Shown here one piece after another: positions 54,831-64,000 of a stretch of 64,000 nucleotides of DNA. This DNA is from Gracilaria gracilis (Eukaryota > Rhodophyta > Florideophyceae > Gracilariales > Gracilariaceae). The stretch spans positions 348,099-412,098 of the forward strand of contig JARGSG010000038.1 in NCBI GenBank assembly GCA_030374805.1, read 5' to 3'. The position numbers and the translations under genes are program-made. The stretch's first letter is position 1. Each line of letters starts with the position of its first letter. Under the pieces are notes generated by a model. That model had not been told where the DNA came from. It worked only from the letters and a program-made list of their open reading frames with translations, and ran no database searches.

Positions 54831-55167
54831 AAAGCGCCAATACTGGGTGCATACAGCAAGAAGAAACTCGAAGTCGCCACAACAGACTTGGCTGACACTC
54901 TCAAGCAACCCTTCTGGGTGCGGTCTAAGGGCAATCCGAGGCGGTTCAGGGTCGCACACGGGAGCTGCACAGATTGTCGCGTAAGAGAAGGAAGTTGGCA
55001 TGACAGGCAAAGTACTTACTTCAGACCGCACGCTGCCGCCTACCACCCCATGGGCGAGCACCATCGATTTTACGCGGCCACGCTGAGTTTGCTCATTTTG
55101 CATCGTGGCGACGATGTTGGTGAAGAAGGACGACTGTGGTTAGTCCAACGCAAAGCCGATTACGCTT

Positions 55168-55401
55168 ATGGAGGAGGACAAGAGCGCTGAACTGAGCGAG
55201 GAGACGGAGGCGGAACTGGCTCTTGCAAGCATGCTGATAATGGCGTGGGGACTGGGATTGGCGCTGTTGCTGGTGGTGGTGTGGCCACTGTTGATGCTGC
55301 TGGCGCGCGCGTTCTCCAAGGGGTACTTTACGTTCTGGGTGATTATTTCGTTCATCTGGTGTTTGGTGGCTAAGGTAATGGTGAACAGTAAAAGCATCTA
55401 A
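55168..55401 (+). pseudogene. DUR3-like urea/solute:sodium symporter C-terminal fragment
   Basis: A 77-codon frame with two hydrophobic helices: GLGLALLLVVVWPLLMLLAR and FSKGYFTFWVIISFIWCLVA. The motif WPLLMLxAxxFSKGYFTFWV is characteristic of the last helices of DUR3-type proton/urea symporters of the SSS family. The rest of the ~650-residue transporter is absent, and the frame starts abruptly after LINE-derived DNA, so this is a dispersed gene tail. Confidence 0.65.
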
Positions 55402-55535
55402 ACGGCGAAGAGAAAAGGCGAAGCGACAAGTCAAACGCATATGGCACAAATCTACCATGTGCGCCAGCCACTACAAAGTCATCAACCGCATCACCTCCAA
55501 GCTTTCTGTTCACCGAGATTCCAGGTAGCCGCGTT

Positions 55536-55883
55536 TTGCGATACACGATGGAGCAGCACTCGGCGCCCGACGTCGTACCGGACCCCACCGAGAATCAAAC
55601 TGTGGATGAGATTATACCAGCCACCGAACACAAACGCAAGGCTGCCCAAACTCCGTCAGCCATAGCGCAACGCCCGCCCCAATGCACTGCTGTACAAGCC
55701 GTCGAGGCGACCCTTCCCCAGACGGATGTCGATGAATGCAGTAAACAAGTGGTGATGGATGAGAATATTCAGCCAGTGCATCATGAAGAGCCAAAACACG
55801 CAACGAAGAAGTCGAGGCCCAGCAAAAAGAAGTACGCTTTAGCATGTATCGCATGTATTCTGGTTTCGGCAATGAATTTCTGA
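55536..55883 (+). CDS. Short polar ORF, weak
   Basis: 115 codons, Thr/Gln/Lys-rich, with a Lys-rich patch (KHATKKSRPSKKKYALACIA) and a short hydrophobic end. Not recognised; may be the N-terminal exon of the downstream chromatin gene or chance. Confidence 0.2.
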   Translation: MRYTMEQHSAPDVVPDPTENQTVDEIIPATEHKRKAAQTPSAIAQRPPQCTAVQAVEATLPQTDVDECSKQVVMDENIQPVHHEEPKHATKKSRPSKKKYALACIACILVSAMNF

Positions 55884-56336
55884 CGCCTTGTTTGACTTCG
55901 TTTAGAGCTGAACCGCATTGCTTGTGCTGTGCCAAAGGATAGAAGAAAATGCAGAAGTTCAAGTCCGATAACGATATATGGAAACATGAAGGTGAACGTT
56001 TAGTAATTGAACTTCGTGAGACACAGGAAGAACTTCGCTCCTGGATCAACTACGCGAAGTTCTTACAGTCCGAGATCCAAAAGCTTGAGAAAGAGTAGGA
56101 TGCATAGTCGCGAGAGTTCTTGTCCAAGTTGGTTATGGGCAATGCATATTGGTAACTTCTCACAACGAGTTCTCTCGCACAAAAGTAGTTCGTCTTTACC
56201 TCGTGCAATGATTCTGCCAACACCAGTCACATAAACCAAATACTGATGCTTTGTTAAAAAGGGAGTTCAAGACACATTATCCATATGGCTTTTGTGTCGG
56301 GGCTGGATTGATATATCGTTAATAGTGGAAGATCAT
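55884..56336. other. No supported gene
   Basis: Short frames only; includes KFKSDNDIWKHEGERLVIEL near 55950-56010, which looks coding and could be an exon of the gene that follows. Confidence 0.3.
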
Positions 56337-57643
56337 TGTACACAACCAGACATCGAGCGCCTTGGTCCAAACTCCCTGTAGCAGTTGTGAACAGCGTCTC
56401 ACATCCATTAGGCGTGATGAATTTGCTGGGCGTGGTCACTGATGAGGAAAACGAGCGTTTGCGGATACGTTTTGGTCGCGCATGGTTCTCGTTTCTTGAC
56501 GGTGGCTTTCGTCGGCCCTACCCTGTTTCATTTCGATCGCTGGGGAAGAAGACATGCGGATGGTTGGATGTGCTCTACGTGGATAATGAGCGACAAGTAC
56601 CCCAAGGAAACCGTGGTTCTACCTTTGTCCTGCGAAAAGAGCATGATATCGACGCTCTCTCACCAGAGGAACTCAACTCTGAACTGCGACAATTATTAAC
56701 CACATGTATTCCATGCCATGCATATGGAGCATCAATTCGATGCGCAGCTCTAGGTTGCGCGACGACGTATCACTTGCCATGCGCAAAAGATGTGGGTCTA
56801 TCTTGCACTGAGACAACAACATGTATACCGGATAGAAATGCAAGGAGCAATATCAAAGATCATTCCGGTGCCATACAACGACTGTTTGTATTTTGCCCTA
56901 CTCATGTTGACCGTGCGAAGAGAGATGGACAGGGAATCGCTATTGGGGAAGCCCTGCCACATATTTCGATGATCAGAGCCATTAAGGTCCTTGATAGACA
57001 AGAATATGAGCCAGATTTAGCCCCGCCTAGAAAGAAGCCACTTTCTGCGGACAGGATGTTAAGTGTACGCATTCCTTCTCTAACAGTTTTGAAATTTGGG
57101 CAGCTTTAACCGGAAGTCAACGACTTTATTGTTAAAGCCTCTTTAGTGCCGTCGGGTTATTGTGCCGCTCGAATATTCTGGTCGATCTTGAAGCCTGGAG
57201 GGCGATGCGTTTACTTCTTGGAGGTGTGTGGACATCTGCGATCTGGTTCCCATTTCGTTATCCGCTACAGCGATTCGCCACCATGCAGAGCTGAATCTCG
57301 ATGCCCGGATAAGGCATGGTCGCAAGTCGTCAGCTTGTTAAAGAAGACGAGGAAGGGCGTGGGCATGATTGACCCTTCTTTCCAGTCTATCCGAACCCGC
57401 GATTTGGAAGCATTCGGCCTTCTGAACTGCATCCCTGTTGATGCTCATATCGAATCCTTGCCAATGGCGTCAAATCTTAATGGGAGATATAATTACAAAC
57501 GAGTCGTTACGCACAAGAACAACGAAATTTTGTTTTATAACCCCTCCACGACTTTTGCCCCAGTCAGAGTGTTCATCAACAAGCCAGGATCTGCCCGTTC
57601 GGAGGGCTACTTGTCGAGGAGAGTCCTCCAGCAGAAGACGTGA
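56337..57643 (+). pseudogene. ePHD-FYRN-FYRC chromatin protein (Trithorax/MLL-like C-part), one in-frame TAA
   Basis: The frame shows an extended PHD finger (CIPCHAYGASIRCAALGCAT, TYHLPCAKDVGLSC, LFVFCPTHVD), then FYRN (SLTVLKFGQL... VPSGYCAARIFWSILKPGGR, CVYFLEV) and FYRC (HFVIRYSDSPP... AWSQVVSLLKKTRK, DLEAFGLLNCIPVDAHIESL). A TAA at 57107-57109 falls inside FYRN but the same frame continues. ePHD plus FYRN/FYRC is the arrangement of MLL/Trithorax-type histone methyltransferases, where a SET domain normally follows; none is seen before the frame ends at 57643. Upstream exons are unclear. Without SET this could be a truncated copy. Confidence 0.75.
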
Positions 57644-58740
57644 AAAGAAGTTGATTCCATTCCATTATTCGCGAACGCAAGAACCGGAGCTGCCTTCCAA
57701 TTGAGCGTTGCTCGGGATGTGTTCACAAGAAAGGAGCGACAGCATGACAAAAGTAATGAGCGGGCAAGATCGAAATGCAGCGCTGCAAGGGGAATCAGAA
57801 ACGCCAAAACGAAGGTGACTCCTAACTAACCAGTTGCAACAGAATATCAAGGAATTACGAAGTCTTCCAGGCAGAGGATGAGAATGCTGAGGTCTGACAT
57901 CGAACGATGGGGCGTCTGTAGAGCCTTCGGAGCCTGCAAAGCCTCACAGACTATGTAGGTTCTAGACCTGAAATTTTTGTGTTCCGAAATTTGTAATGAA
58001 CTGCAGCTAATGAAGCCCTCGGGGATTGAAGCCGATTTCCTGTGCTCAAAAGTACAAAGGCTTCTTTATTTTGGAAAACAGCCTCTAATTACTAGACTGT
58101 AGTAAAACCTTCAGATAAGGTTTTCTCTCTGTAGAAAGGCCATACAAAGGCTTCATCATCATCATGGTCAAGCCTTGGCTGTGATGATGATAACTTTGTA
58201 CGTATAGTAGCAATTAGTTGGTACTTAAAATAAACTTGTGGTTTGTTAACGATGCAAGGGGAGCGGGATGGGCTAACAGTCTTACATCTTCTTCCTGCTG
58301 ATTGATCAACTTGCGCGTAAAGCAAAACAAATGTACGAACGTACCCGACCTGCCGAAGTAATACGGCGCTGAACTGCCCACAATTGGCGTAGAAAAGGCA
58401 TCTGGCTCGGGGAGGTTCAAGCGCTGTTACCTTCACCGCTCTCTCGAGTCGGTCGTTAAGACGACCATCGAAAGTACAAATGTGTATGGGTAACTTATGC
58501 TGATACTGCTCAACAGCACCGGAGTAATCAGAACATGTTCAAGCTGCCATTGAAGCAACTGGCTTCGAGATGCGTCGTTCAACCAGCGCACCTGAAATCA
58601 ACATCCAAAAGCCCACACATTCTCAACTTGGCTCGCTCTAGCGCCATCGATTCACACGCTCCTTCAGCTGAAAATATCACATGGCTTGCATCTGGTGCAT
58701 GGAGTCCTCTTATTTGATGGATTGAGAATCTATTGCGCCT
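57644..58740. other. No supported gene
   Basis: Only short frames without recognisable similarity on either strand. Confidence 0.4.
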
Positions 58741-59321
58741 CGAGGCCCTTGCTTCCGCCACCGCCATAACACTCCACCGACATTGCCAACAAACCGACAC
58801 TGCCGTCACCGCCACACCGCCATCGATGTCATCTTCACGCCGCCAACGCCGTCACCCTCCCATATCTACTGCCGTCGCCGCTTCACCATAACAACCGTTT
58901 CCGTTTCAAACTGCCCGCCATCGCCGCCATGCGCCTCACCCTCTAATCACGCCCATCTTCTTCCGTCGTGCTCCCGTGTTAGTGCCCTCGTCACCATTAC
59001 CATTCCGAGCACACCCAGCCGCCCTAAGGTTCTAGCCTGTCGCCGTCATCGCAATACTCTCATCGCCGTCACTTCCACCCCCACCGCCGTCAGTGCCACA
59101 ATCTGTCACTACTTTGCCCGCCGTCCTATTCAAACCAACCACCGTTAGCGCCATACTTCACTGCCGTCGCCGCTGCACCAGAATCACGGTCGCCGTGACA
59201 GACCACCCGCCGCCGCCGCCGTGCGCATTACCCGCCCTTTCAGGCCTTCCTCCTCCGTCGCGCTCTAACGTCTGTCCACCCGCCTCCGCTGCCGCCTCTA
59301 CATCAACGTATCCCGCAAGCT
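58740..59321. repeat. GC-rich tandem repeat, about 290-bp period (plus orientation)
   Basis: CTGCCGTCGCCGCT begins units near 58869 and 59161. Units share CACC... ACCACCCGCC and GTGCGC..(A/C)CCGCC features. Translations are Pro/Thr/Ser/His-rich in all frames and not gene-like. Confidence 0.6.
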
Positions 59322-59552
59322 TTCTTGGGATACCACATTCTGTGCCAAGCGAAACCTGGTATGGCTAGGACTGCAGTGTTGGTTCCTGCCGTGTTACAGA
59401 AGAGGACGCCCGTTGAGGGTGCAGTGCGTGCTATAATTCTAGGCCACACCCGTCAATTGGCCTATCATATTGTTCATGAGATCGAGCGTTTCTCGAGGTA
59501 TCTGTTAGCTCAGATAATTCTTTCTGGAGAAACCTATAACTCTAAATTCTAG
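59322..59552 (+). pseudogene. UAP56/DDX39-like DEAD-box helicase fragment
   Basis: A 75-codon frame: YHILCQAKPGMARTAVLVPA, GHTRQLAYHIVHEIERFSRY. In UAP56/Sub2 this segment is D(V/I)LCQAKSGMGKTAVFVLA ... LCHTRELAYQI..E..RFSKY, holding motif I (Walker A) and motif Ia. Here the motif I GKT reads ART, so ATP binding would be lost. It is flanked on both sides by the same GC-rich repeat in opposite orientation. A dispersed, dead fragment of an mRNA-export helicase gene. Confidence 0.7.
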
Positions 59553-59670
59553 TTCAGCTGATGTCTCATAAATGAAGAGAGAGATTGTACTCGTCATTTT
59601 GCATTTGTGGGGCGCTTTTTGTTGAAACCCGTTGCACGTTCTGGCTCATAGTCAAATGGGCTGTGCATGG

Positions 59671-59685
59671 TGTGTGTGTGTGTGT
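59671..59685. repeat. (TG)n microsatellite
   Basis: Seven TG units followed by more TG-rich and (GA)-rich sequence to about 59780. Confidence 0.8.
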
Positions 59686-60044
59686 ATCTCCGTGTGGGAG
59701 AAAAAGTGTGTTCTTGTGTTTGTGAGGGACATAAACAGAGAGGGAGACAGATAAATTCACAGACAGAGACACAGCCACACAAAACGAAATGGACTTATGT
59801 TTCGAAGTCAATTTTACTCTAGGATTCTAGATCCCGTACGATCCATATTTCGCCTCACAGTCAAGCTCAAAGTCATAATGCTCTTTCTCGGTGTCTAACG
59901 TGAGCTTTACCGTCCCCTTGACATCTCCTCTACACTACAACTTCCAGAGATAGATTGACCCATCTTCGACAACTTTTTTGAGGACATCCTCACCCCAAAA
60001 CGAGGACCATCATTCCATGTTCTTTTACGGCTTGCAGCGCCGAT

Positions 60045-60560
60045 CGGCGCTGCGGCGGTAGAAAACAGACTGCAGAAGAATTGCGGTTATGGTGCGACGG
60101 CGTTGGCGGGTAAATTGTGGCGGTGACGGCGGTGGGGTTCTGGTGGCGACTGCGGTGGTGGGTGGGAGGAATCGCTTTAGAGCGCGAGGGAAGAGCATGC
60201 CGCGAGAGGCGGGTGATGCGCTCGATGGCAATGACGGGCCTATGGGCCCGGAAGTGCGATTGAGGACGAAGCTCGTGATTGGCGGGTAATGCGCACGGTG
60301 GCGGCGGCGGGCAGTTGTGGACGGCGACGGCGGACTGACGTGGGGACGGTGGTTGTTGTGCAGCGGCGACGAAAGTGAAAGTGTAGTGGTGCCAGTCGTG
60401 GGCTTCTGGCTCTGACGGCGGTGAGGCTGTGGCAATGAAGGCACAAGCGTGTTGCACTATGGGCGGTTTGGGTGTAGCGGTGACGATGGTCGGGATTGGG
60501 TGGTGACGGTGGTAAGGGTGTGGCAGTGACGGCGGTGGGGGGTTTTGAATTTAAGCGAAG
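60045..60560. repeat. Inverted copy of the 58.7-59.3 kb GC-rich repeat
   Basis: Read on the minus strand it shows the same CGTCGCCGCTGCAC unit with CCGCCGCC and GTGCGCATTACCCGCC. The two arrays form a large imperfect inverted repeat around 59.3-60.0 kb, which includes the helicase fragment. Confidence 0.55.
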
Positions 60561-62640
60561 GTGCGGGTCTTGTCACGTGGTCGAAAGGGGTTGCATCCAC
60601 GAAGCGAGCGTCGGCGGCAACAGCCGGAGAAGCGAAGTGCGCTTCGCGCTGCACTCGGTCGTGTGCATGGTCGTCATGCGCCTCGTTGCGCGCGTATCTA
60701 TCTATCTACCAACGGTACTGTACCGTTGGTGCCACCGCGCGGTGGTGGTGCCGCCACTTGGGTGCGGTGGCGTGGTGCGGTGGTGTCGAGGTGGCGAGGT
60801 GGCAAGGTGGCGAGCGTACGCTACTGCCGATGCGCGATTCGCAGTACAGTATATTGCGCCGAAGGCGACGCTCACTTGCGCAACCATCGGTCCGCGCAGC
60901 GGCAACACGTGGCACGCCGCCGCTCTGCAACCCGACCACCGCCACCTCCGTACTGCACAGCAGCACTAGACCGCGTCCTATGGCGCTCGTCAACGCCACC
61001 ACGTCATCCACCGCCGCTGCGAGTCTTGTCACCGTGCTTCCGTCGCTCCTTGTACTGCTTACCGACGGCGTCGGGCGCGAAAAGCCGACAGTGGCGGCGG
61101 CGGCGGTCAGGAGGCGACACTGGGTTGGGAAAGACGCCAGCGACGGCGACAGCGGTCGGTTCCTCCACCTGACGGCTCTTTCACCCGCTCTCCGAGCTCC
61201 GCGTCCCATATCCGCACCCAGACGCCTTTTGACGCCCATCACCGACAGAGCGGTGCAATGCAGTACACGGCACTAGCTTTGCACGCCATCAGCGACTGTC
61301 CCACCGCCTTATCGCTCTCACAAACTCTCAAATGCGCTCCGCTCTTTTCAGCACGCAGCGCATGCGCGCCACGCGTGGTGCGGGCACGACACGGCGCGCC
61401 ATCACCGTGCACACGCAAGCATGGGCGCCGCGCGCCGACGCCGGCGTGCGGACGAAGACAGCACGCCGTGCGTGCGCTCGCAGCGCCGTGCGCGCGCTCG
61501 CACATCATGTGCTCGCGCTGCGTGTTGTATGCAAATGCGCATGATGAACACCTCGCCGCTGCGCACTGTTTGCGCGCGGTCGTCTAGTCCGACCCGTTTG
61601 CAGGTGGGCGCAGTGACGTTGGAGGTTGTGCAGTTGCAACGCATCCGGCATCGCCGATAACAGGCGCGCGCCAGTGGAGGGCGAGGCGCCGCTCGTACGC
61701 GCGCTCAGCGGTGCAGGCGTCGAGCGCGCTGGCGGCGGTGCATTTATGCCAAATTTTTGCGTGCGATTCTTGCTTAAGATATTGTGAGCGCAGCGGCCGC
61801 CACTCCAATCAAAACGCTGCCCCCATCGCTCAGTTCCAACGGGTGGTGCGCGGCGCGCACTGGCGCAAGCCACTTGTTTGCGTGCAGCCACCACTTCACC
61901 GGGTCCCTGGCAGAAAGCTAGTCGCAGAACGAGCGCTATGCATGCCCCCCATTCGCCATAACCACGACCGCAGCGTTCGTTGTTCTTTTGCAAACGGAGG
62001 TGAGGTTTTGCGGGGTCGGCGTGAATGACGCACATGCCCATTGTTTCGAGTTATGCGCAAAAGCTGGGGAGGGTGGCGGTGGCGGTGATGGGAGGACGCC
62101 GTGATGGGCGGAACCAGTTAGTGCGCAAGGCGGCAATGCGAGATTGAGTGAGGAGAGCGGCCGACAAGTTGAAATGCGGTGGGACACTGAGTGGAGCTAT
62201 CACGGATGGGGCGATACACCGACGCACGTGCGCTGATATCTGTATCTTTCTGCGTTGGGTAGTTGCAGTTGGCGCGGCGGCAAGCTTGTGAACAAGAATA
62301 CCGAAGGTACACGCTCATTTGACCACGAGTCACGAGGCTTTGGATATACTGGGCATTTCAGATTTGGCGTTGCGTGTTCCCTCCTTGTACAAATGGGTAG
62401 AGAAAGGCTGGTGTTTGTTTGGAATGACGGAACGAGAATCGGGGTTACGCACTACATTTTTACGAGTGGTGTTACTAAAACCCAAGAGTGTGGCACAATT
62501 GAAGCAAGTTGTGATTCATTATCATAGGATATGCAGAAAGTGGTGATTGCCATATCGGATGGGGCTCTGTGGTTGTGGGAAACGAAAACTGGCGAGACGA
62601 AACAGTGGGGAATGTCGCGGCGATGACGTGTGTTGCGTGG
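60561..62640. other. GC-rich, CpG-rich region without supported genes
   Basis: All six frames are open for long stretches because of composition (GCG, CGC, GTC repeats). No family motif is seen, and overlapping frames have equal quality, which argues against coding. The piece around 62285-62546 (EALDILGISDLALRVPSLYK) is AT-richer and could be a small gene remnant. Confidence 0.4.
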
Positions 62641-62655
62641 CTGTCAGTGCTGATT

Positions 62656-62875
62656 GGCGCGGGCGTGGGCGCGGGCGCGGGCGTGGGCGCGGGCGCGGGC
62701 GCGGGCGTGGGCGTGGGCGTGGGCGTGGGCGTGGGCGTGGGCGTGGGCGTGGGCGTGGGCGTGGGCGAGCGTGGGTGCGGGCGCAGGCATAGGCACAAGC
62801 GCGGGCACGGGCGCGGGCGTAGGCGCGGGCGCGGGCGCGGGCGCGGGCGTAGGCGCGGGCGCGGGCGCAGGCGGA
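62656..62875. repeat. Hexanucleotide GGGCGY tandem array
   Basis: About 35 units of GGGCGT/GGGCGC, including a run of about eleven consecutive GGGCGT units near 62705-62765. Read in frame it gives GV/GA, WA/RG or, on the other strand, TP/HA/RP dipeptides, so the long frames here are artefacts. Confidence 0.9.
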
Positions 62876-63178
62876 AATGATGTGCAGTGCGGCGACTGGC
62901 GCTGGCATAGGCGCGGGCGCGTGCGTGGGCGCGGGCGGAAACGATGCGCAGTGCGGCGACTGGCGCTGCCACGTGCGGCGCACGCGCCACCGATTGGCGC
63001 ACGCACGTGAAGGTTACCGTTGCTACAAAGGGACAGCCGTGGTTGGGTGACGTAAACTTTAACAGGACGCATCGCTTGCTCGCGCGCGCATGGCGCATTT
63101 AAAAACATAAAATAAGATATGGCGCATACAGTTTTCGCATAGCCTTCGGAAACGGAGTCGAAGTTCATCGTAGCGTAG

Positions 63179-63399
63179 TGTAGGAGGGATGGTTCACAAG
63201 CAATAGAGTTGGCACGAGAGGTCTGCCCGGGAGCTCTTGGGGAGGAGCTCCTGGGCTAATGGTGTGCCTTTATATACGGATACTGGGCGACCGTTGGGCT
63301 AACCGGTGTCAGAGGGAGCCCCTAAGTACGTCATTATCAGCTACCAACAGTTAGTGCTTCTACTAACAGTCGCTAACGTACTAACACACCCCTCGTCGC
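63179..63399 (-). repeat. Ty1/copia 3' LTR and polypurine tract
   Basis: On the minus strand a purine tract (GCGACGAGGGGTG, 63387-63399) is followed by TGTTAGTACGTTAGCG, an LTR-like start at 63386. A TATA-like TATATAAAGG lies near 63268-63277, and a TG/CA-consistent end is possible near 63179, giving about 208 bp. The end is inferred. Confidence 0.5.
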
Positions 63400-63484
63400 A
63401 CTAGTGTCCGTTTCAAATAACATACGTAGGGCATAATACTGCCAAGTCCTATGATCATGACTCACGCCTTGAGAGTCATCGATG

Positions 63485-64000
63485 ATCCCACAAGCCTGTC
63501 TCTAACATGAGATTCATTTGTGCCGACTGATCGACGCTGCGCTTCGTGACCGCGTCAGCGACGTTGCGTTTTCCTGGTATCCACGACAGCATGTTCAATT
63601 CTCCTGATTTAAATGCGTCTCGTAAACATCGTTACCGTCTTCCTCAGCCTGAACTTTCTACATTCGTGGAGGGTGGTGATCGTATCAAACAAGGCTTTCG
63701 AGTCGACAAGTACATGATGATGGATACCGAGGTGCGGGAAGAATCTGTTATACGACTCTTTCAGATCGTATCCGCGATCTTTAGCTTCCACGCATGCCAG
63801 TATTTTGGCTCCGAACGACGAGTAGATGACGCGGCGCTGTTTACAGCTTGTCCAGTGTATTGCGTGGAAGATAGGTTCATTCTCGAATCCGCTAATGAAC
63901 TTGATGCCACATATCACTCCTGTCTGTCCGTAGGCCTGATCGTTCGTTCCATGCGAGGCATCGGAGAAGCTAAACGAGTGTAGCATACGTAACCCCTATC
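63485..64000 (-). pseudogene. Ty1/copia RNase H, C-terminal part, continues beyond window
   Basis: Minus-strand reading: FSDASHGTNDQAYGQTGVIC, FHAIHWTSCKQRRVIYSSFG, LVDSKALFDTITTLHECRKF, then (in another frame from about 63605) NMLSWIPGKRNVADAVTKRS. This is the order of the Ty1/copia RNase H domain with its conserved Asp and Glu positions. A frameshift near 63608 separates the last motif. The polyprotein upstream lies past the right edge. Confidence 0.8.

Noticed and set aside
60561..62640. Long frames on both strands in the GC-rich region
   Set aside because: All frames are open because of base composition; no motifs and no preference for one frame.
62475..63168. Arg/Pro and Ala/His dipeptide-repeat proteins
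   Set aside because: They are translations of the hexanucleotide array in several frames.
1..64000. CRISPR array, operons, ribosome binding sites or rRNA/tRNA genes
   Set aside because: No regularly spaced repeats of CRISPR type, no Shine-Dalgarno patterns and no RNA gene I could support; introns and transposon types indicate a eukaryote.

Overview
The window looks like nuclear DNA of a eukaryotic alga, most likely a red alga. Species is not identifiable from the sequence alone. The clues are short GT-AG introns of about 50-95 nt, a Hedgehog-type Hint (Hog) protein, an Uma2-type nuclease, a SEC-C/YchJ-like protein, a cyanobacterial-type DnaE, and a dense mixture of transposon families. There is no operon structure and no RNA gene I could support. 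Most genes carry one or a few lesions (an in-frame stop, or a one-base frameshift, often in a G run). The region is therefore either a gene and transposon graveyard or an assembly with residual indel errors.

Layout. 0-3.2 kb: a ParB-like reading frame runs leftward off the window. Head to head with it lies a rightward frame joining the C-terminal half of an amino-type DNA methyltransferase to a SET domain; an 84-bp near-perfect palindrome sits between them. 3.6-10.2 kb: an unrecognised 900-codon frame lies tail to tail with a decayed Plavaka/KDZ-like transposase, ending in a subterminal array of AACTAGC motifs. 10.3-12.9 kb: remnant of a Ty3/gypsy chromovirus with an additional ORF before its 3' LTR. 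13.5-19.3 kb: an unclassified transposon on the minus strand (zinc-finger N-terminus, DDE-like protein, SAP-like protein), invaded by a LINE 3' end. 21.4-24.0 kb: a DIRS-like retroelement (ORF1, RT and RNase H). 24.6-25.3 kb: a second copy of the zinc-finger protein.

25.4-31 kb: transposon end, gypsy gag remnant, then a broken cyanobacterial-type DNA polymerase III alpha C-terminal half whose frame runs on into a hotdog-like domain. 32-36.3 kb: a large unrecognised protein and a pogo/Jerky-like transposase, both minus strand. 36.7-44.1 kb: a region bracketed by a 0.95-kb inverted repeat (SEC-C/YchJ-like gene copies). It holds a secreted Cys-rich protein with a TATA box, a divergent proton-pyrophosphatase-like membrane protein and an Uma2 gene. 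44.3-45.5 kb: Hint/Hog protein. 47.3-50.3 kb: a DDE (Harbinger/IS5-like) transposase with a divergent, intron-containing companion. 50.8-52.3 kb: a two-exon small gene and an ABC1/UbiB kinase fragment. 52.9-55.1 kb: LINE 5' part with endonuclease. 55.2-59.6 kb: a DUR3-like urea transporter tail, an ePHD-FYRN-FYRC chromatin protein and a UAP56-like helicase fragment. 58.7-63 kb: GC-rich satellites and an inverted minisatellite pair. 63.2-64 kb: 3' end of a Ty1/copia element.

The most unusual items are the methyltransferase-SET fusion next to a ParB-like protein, the DnaE-hotdog frame, and the degenerate proton-pyrophosphatase-like protein. All family assignments are from reading motifs by eye. 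No database search was run.
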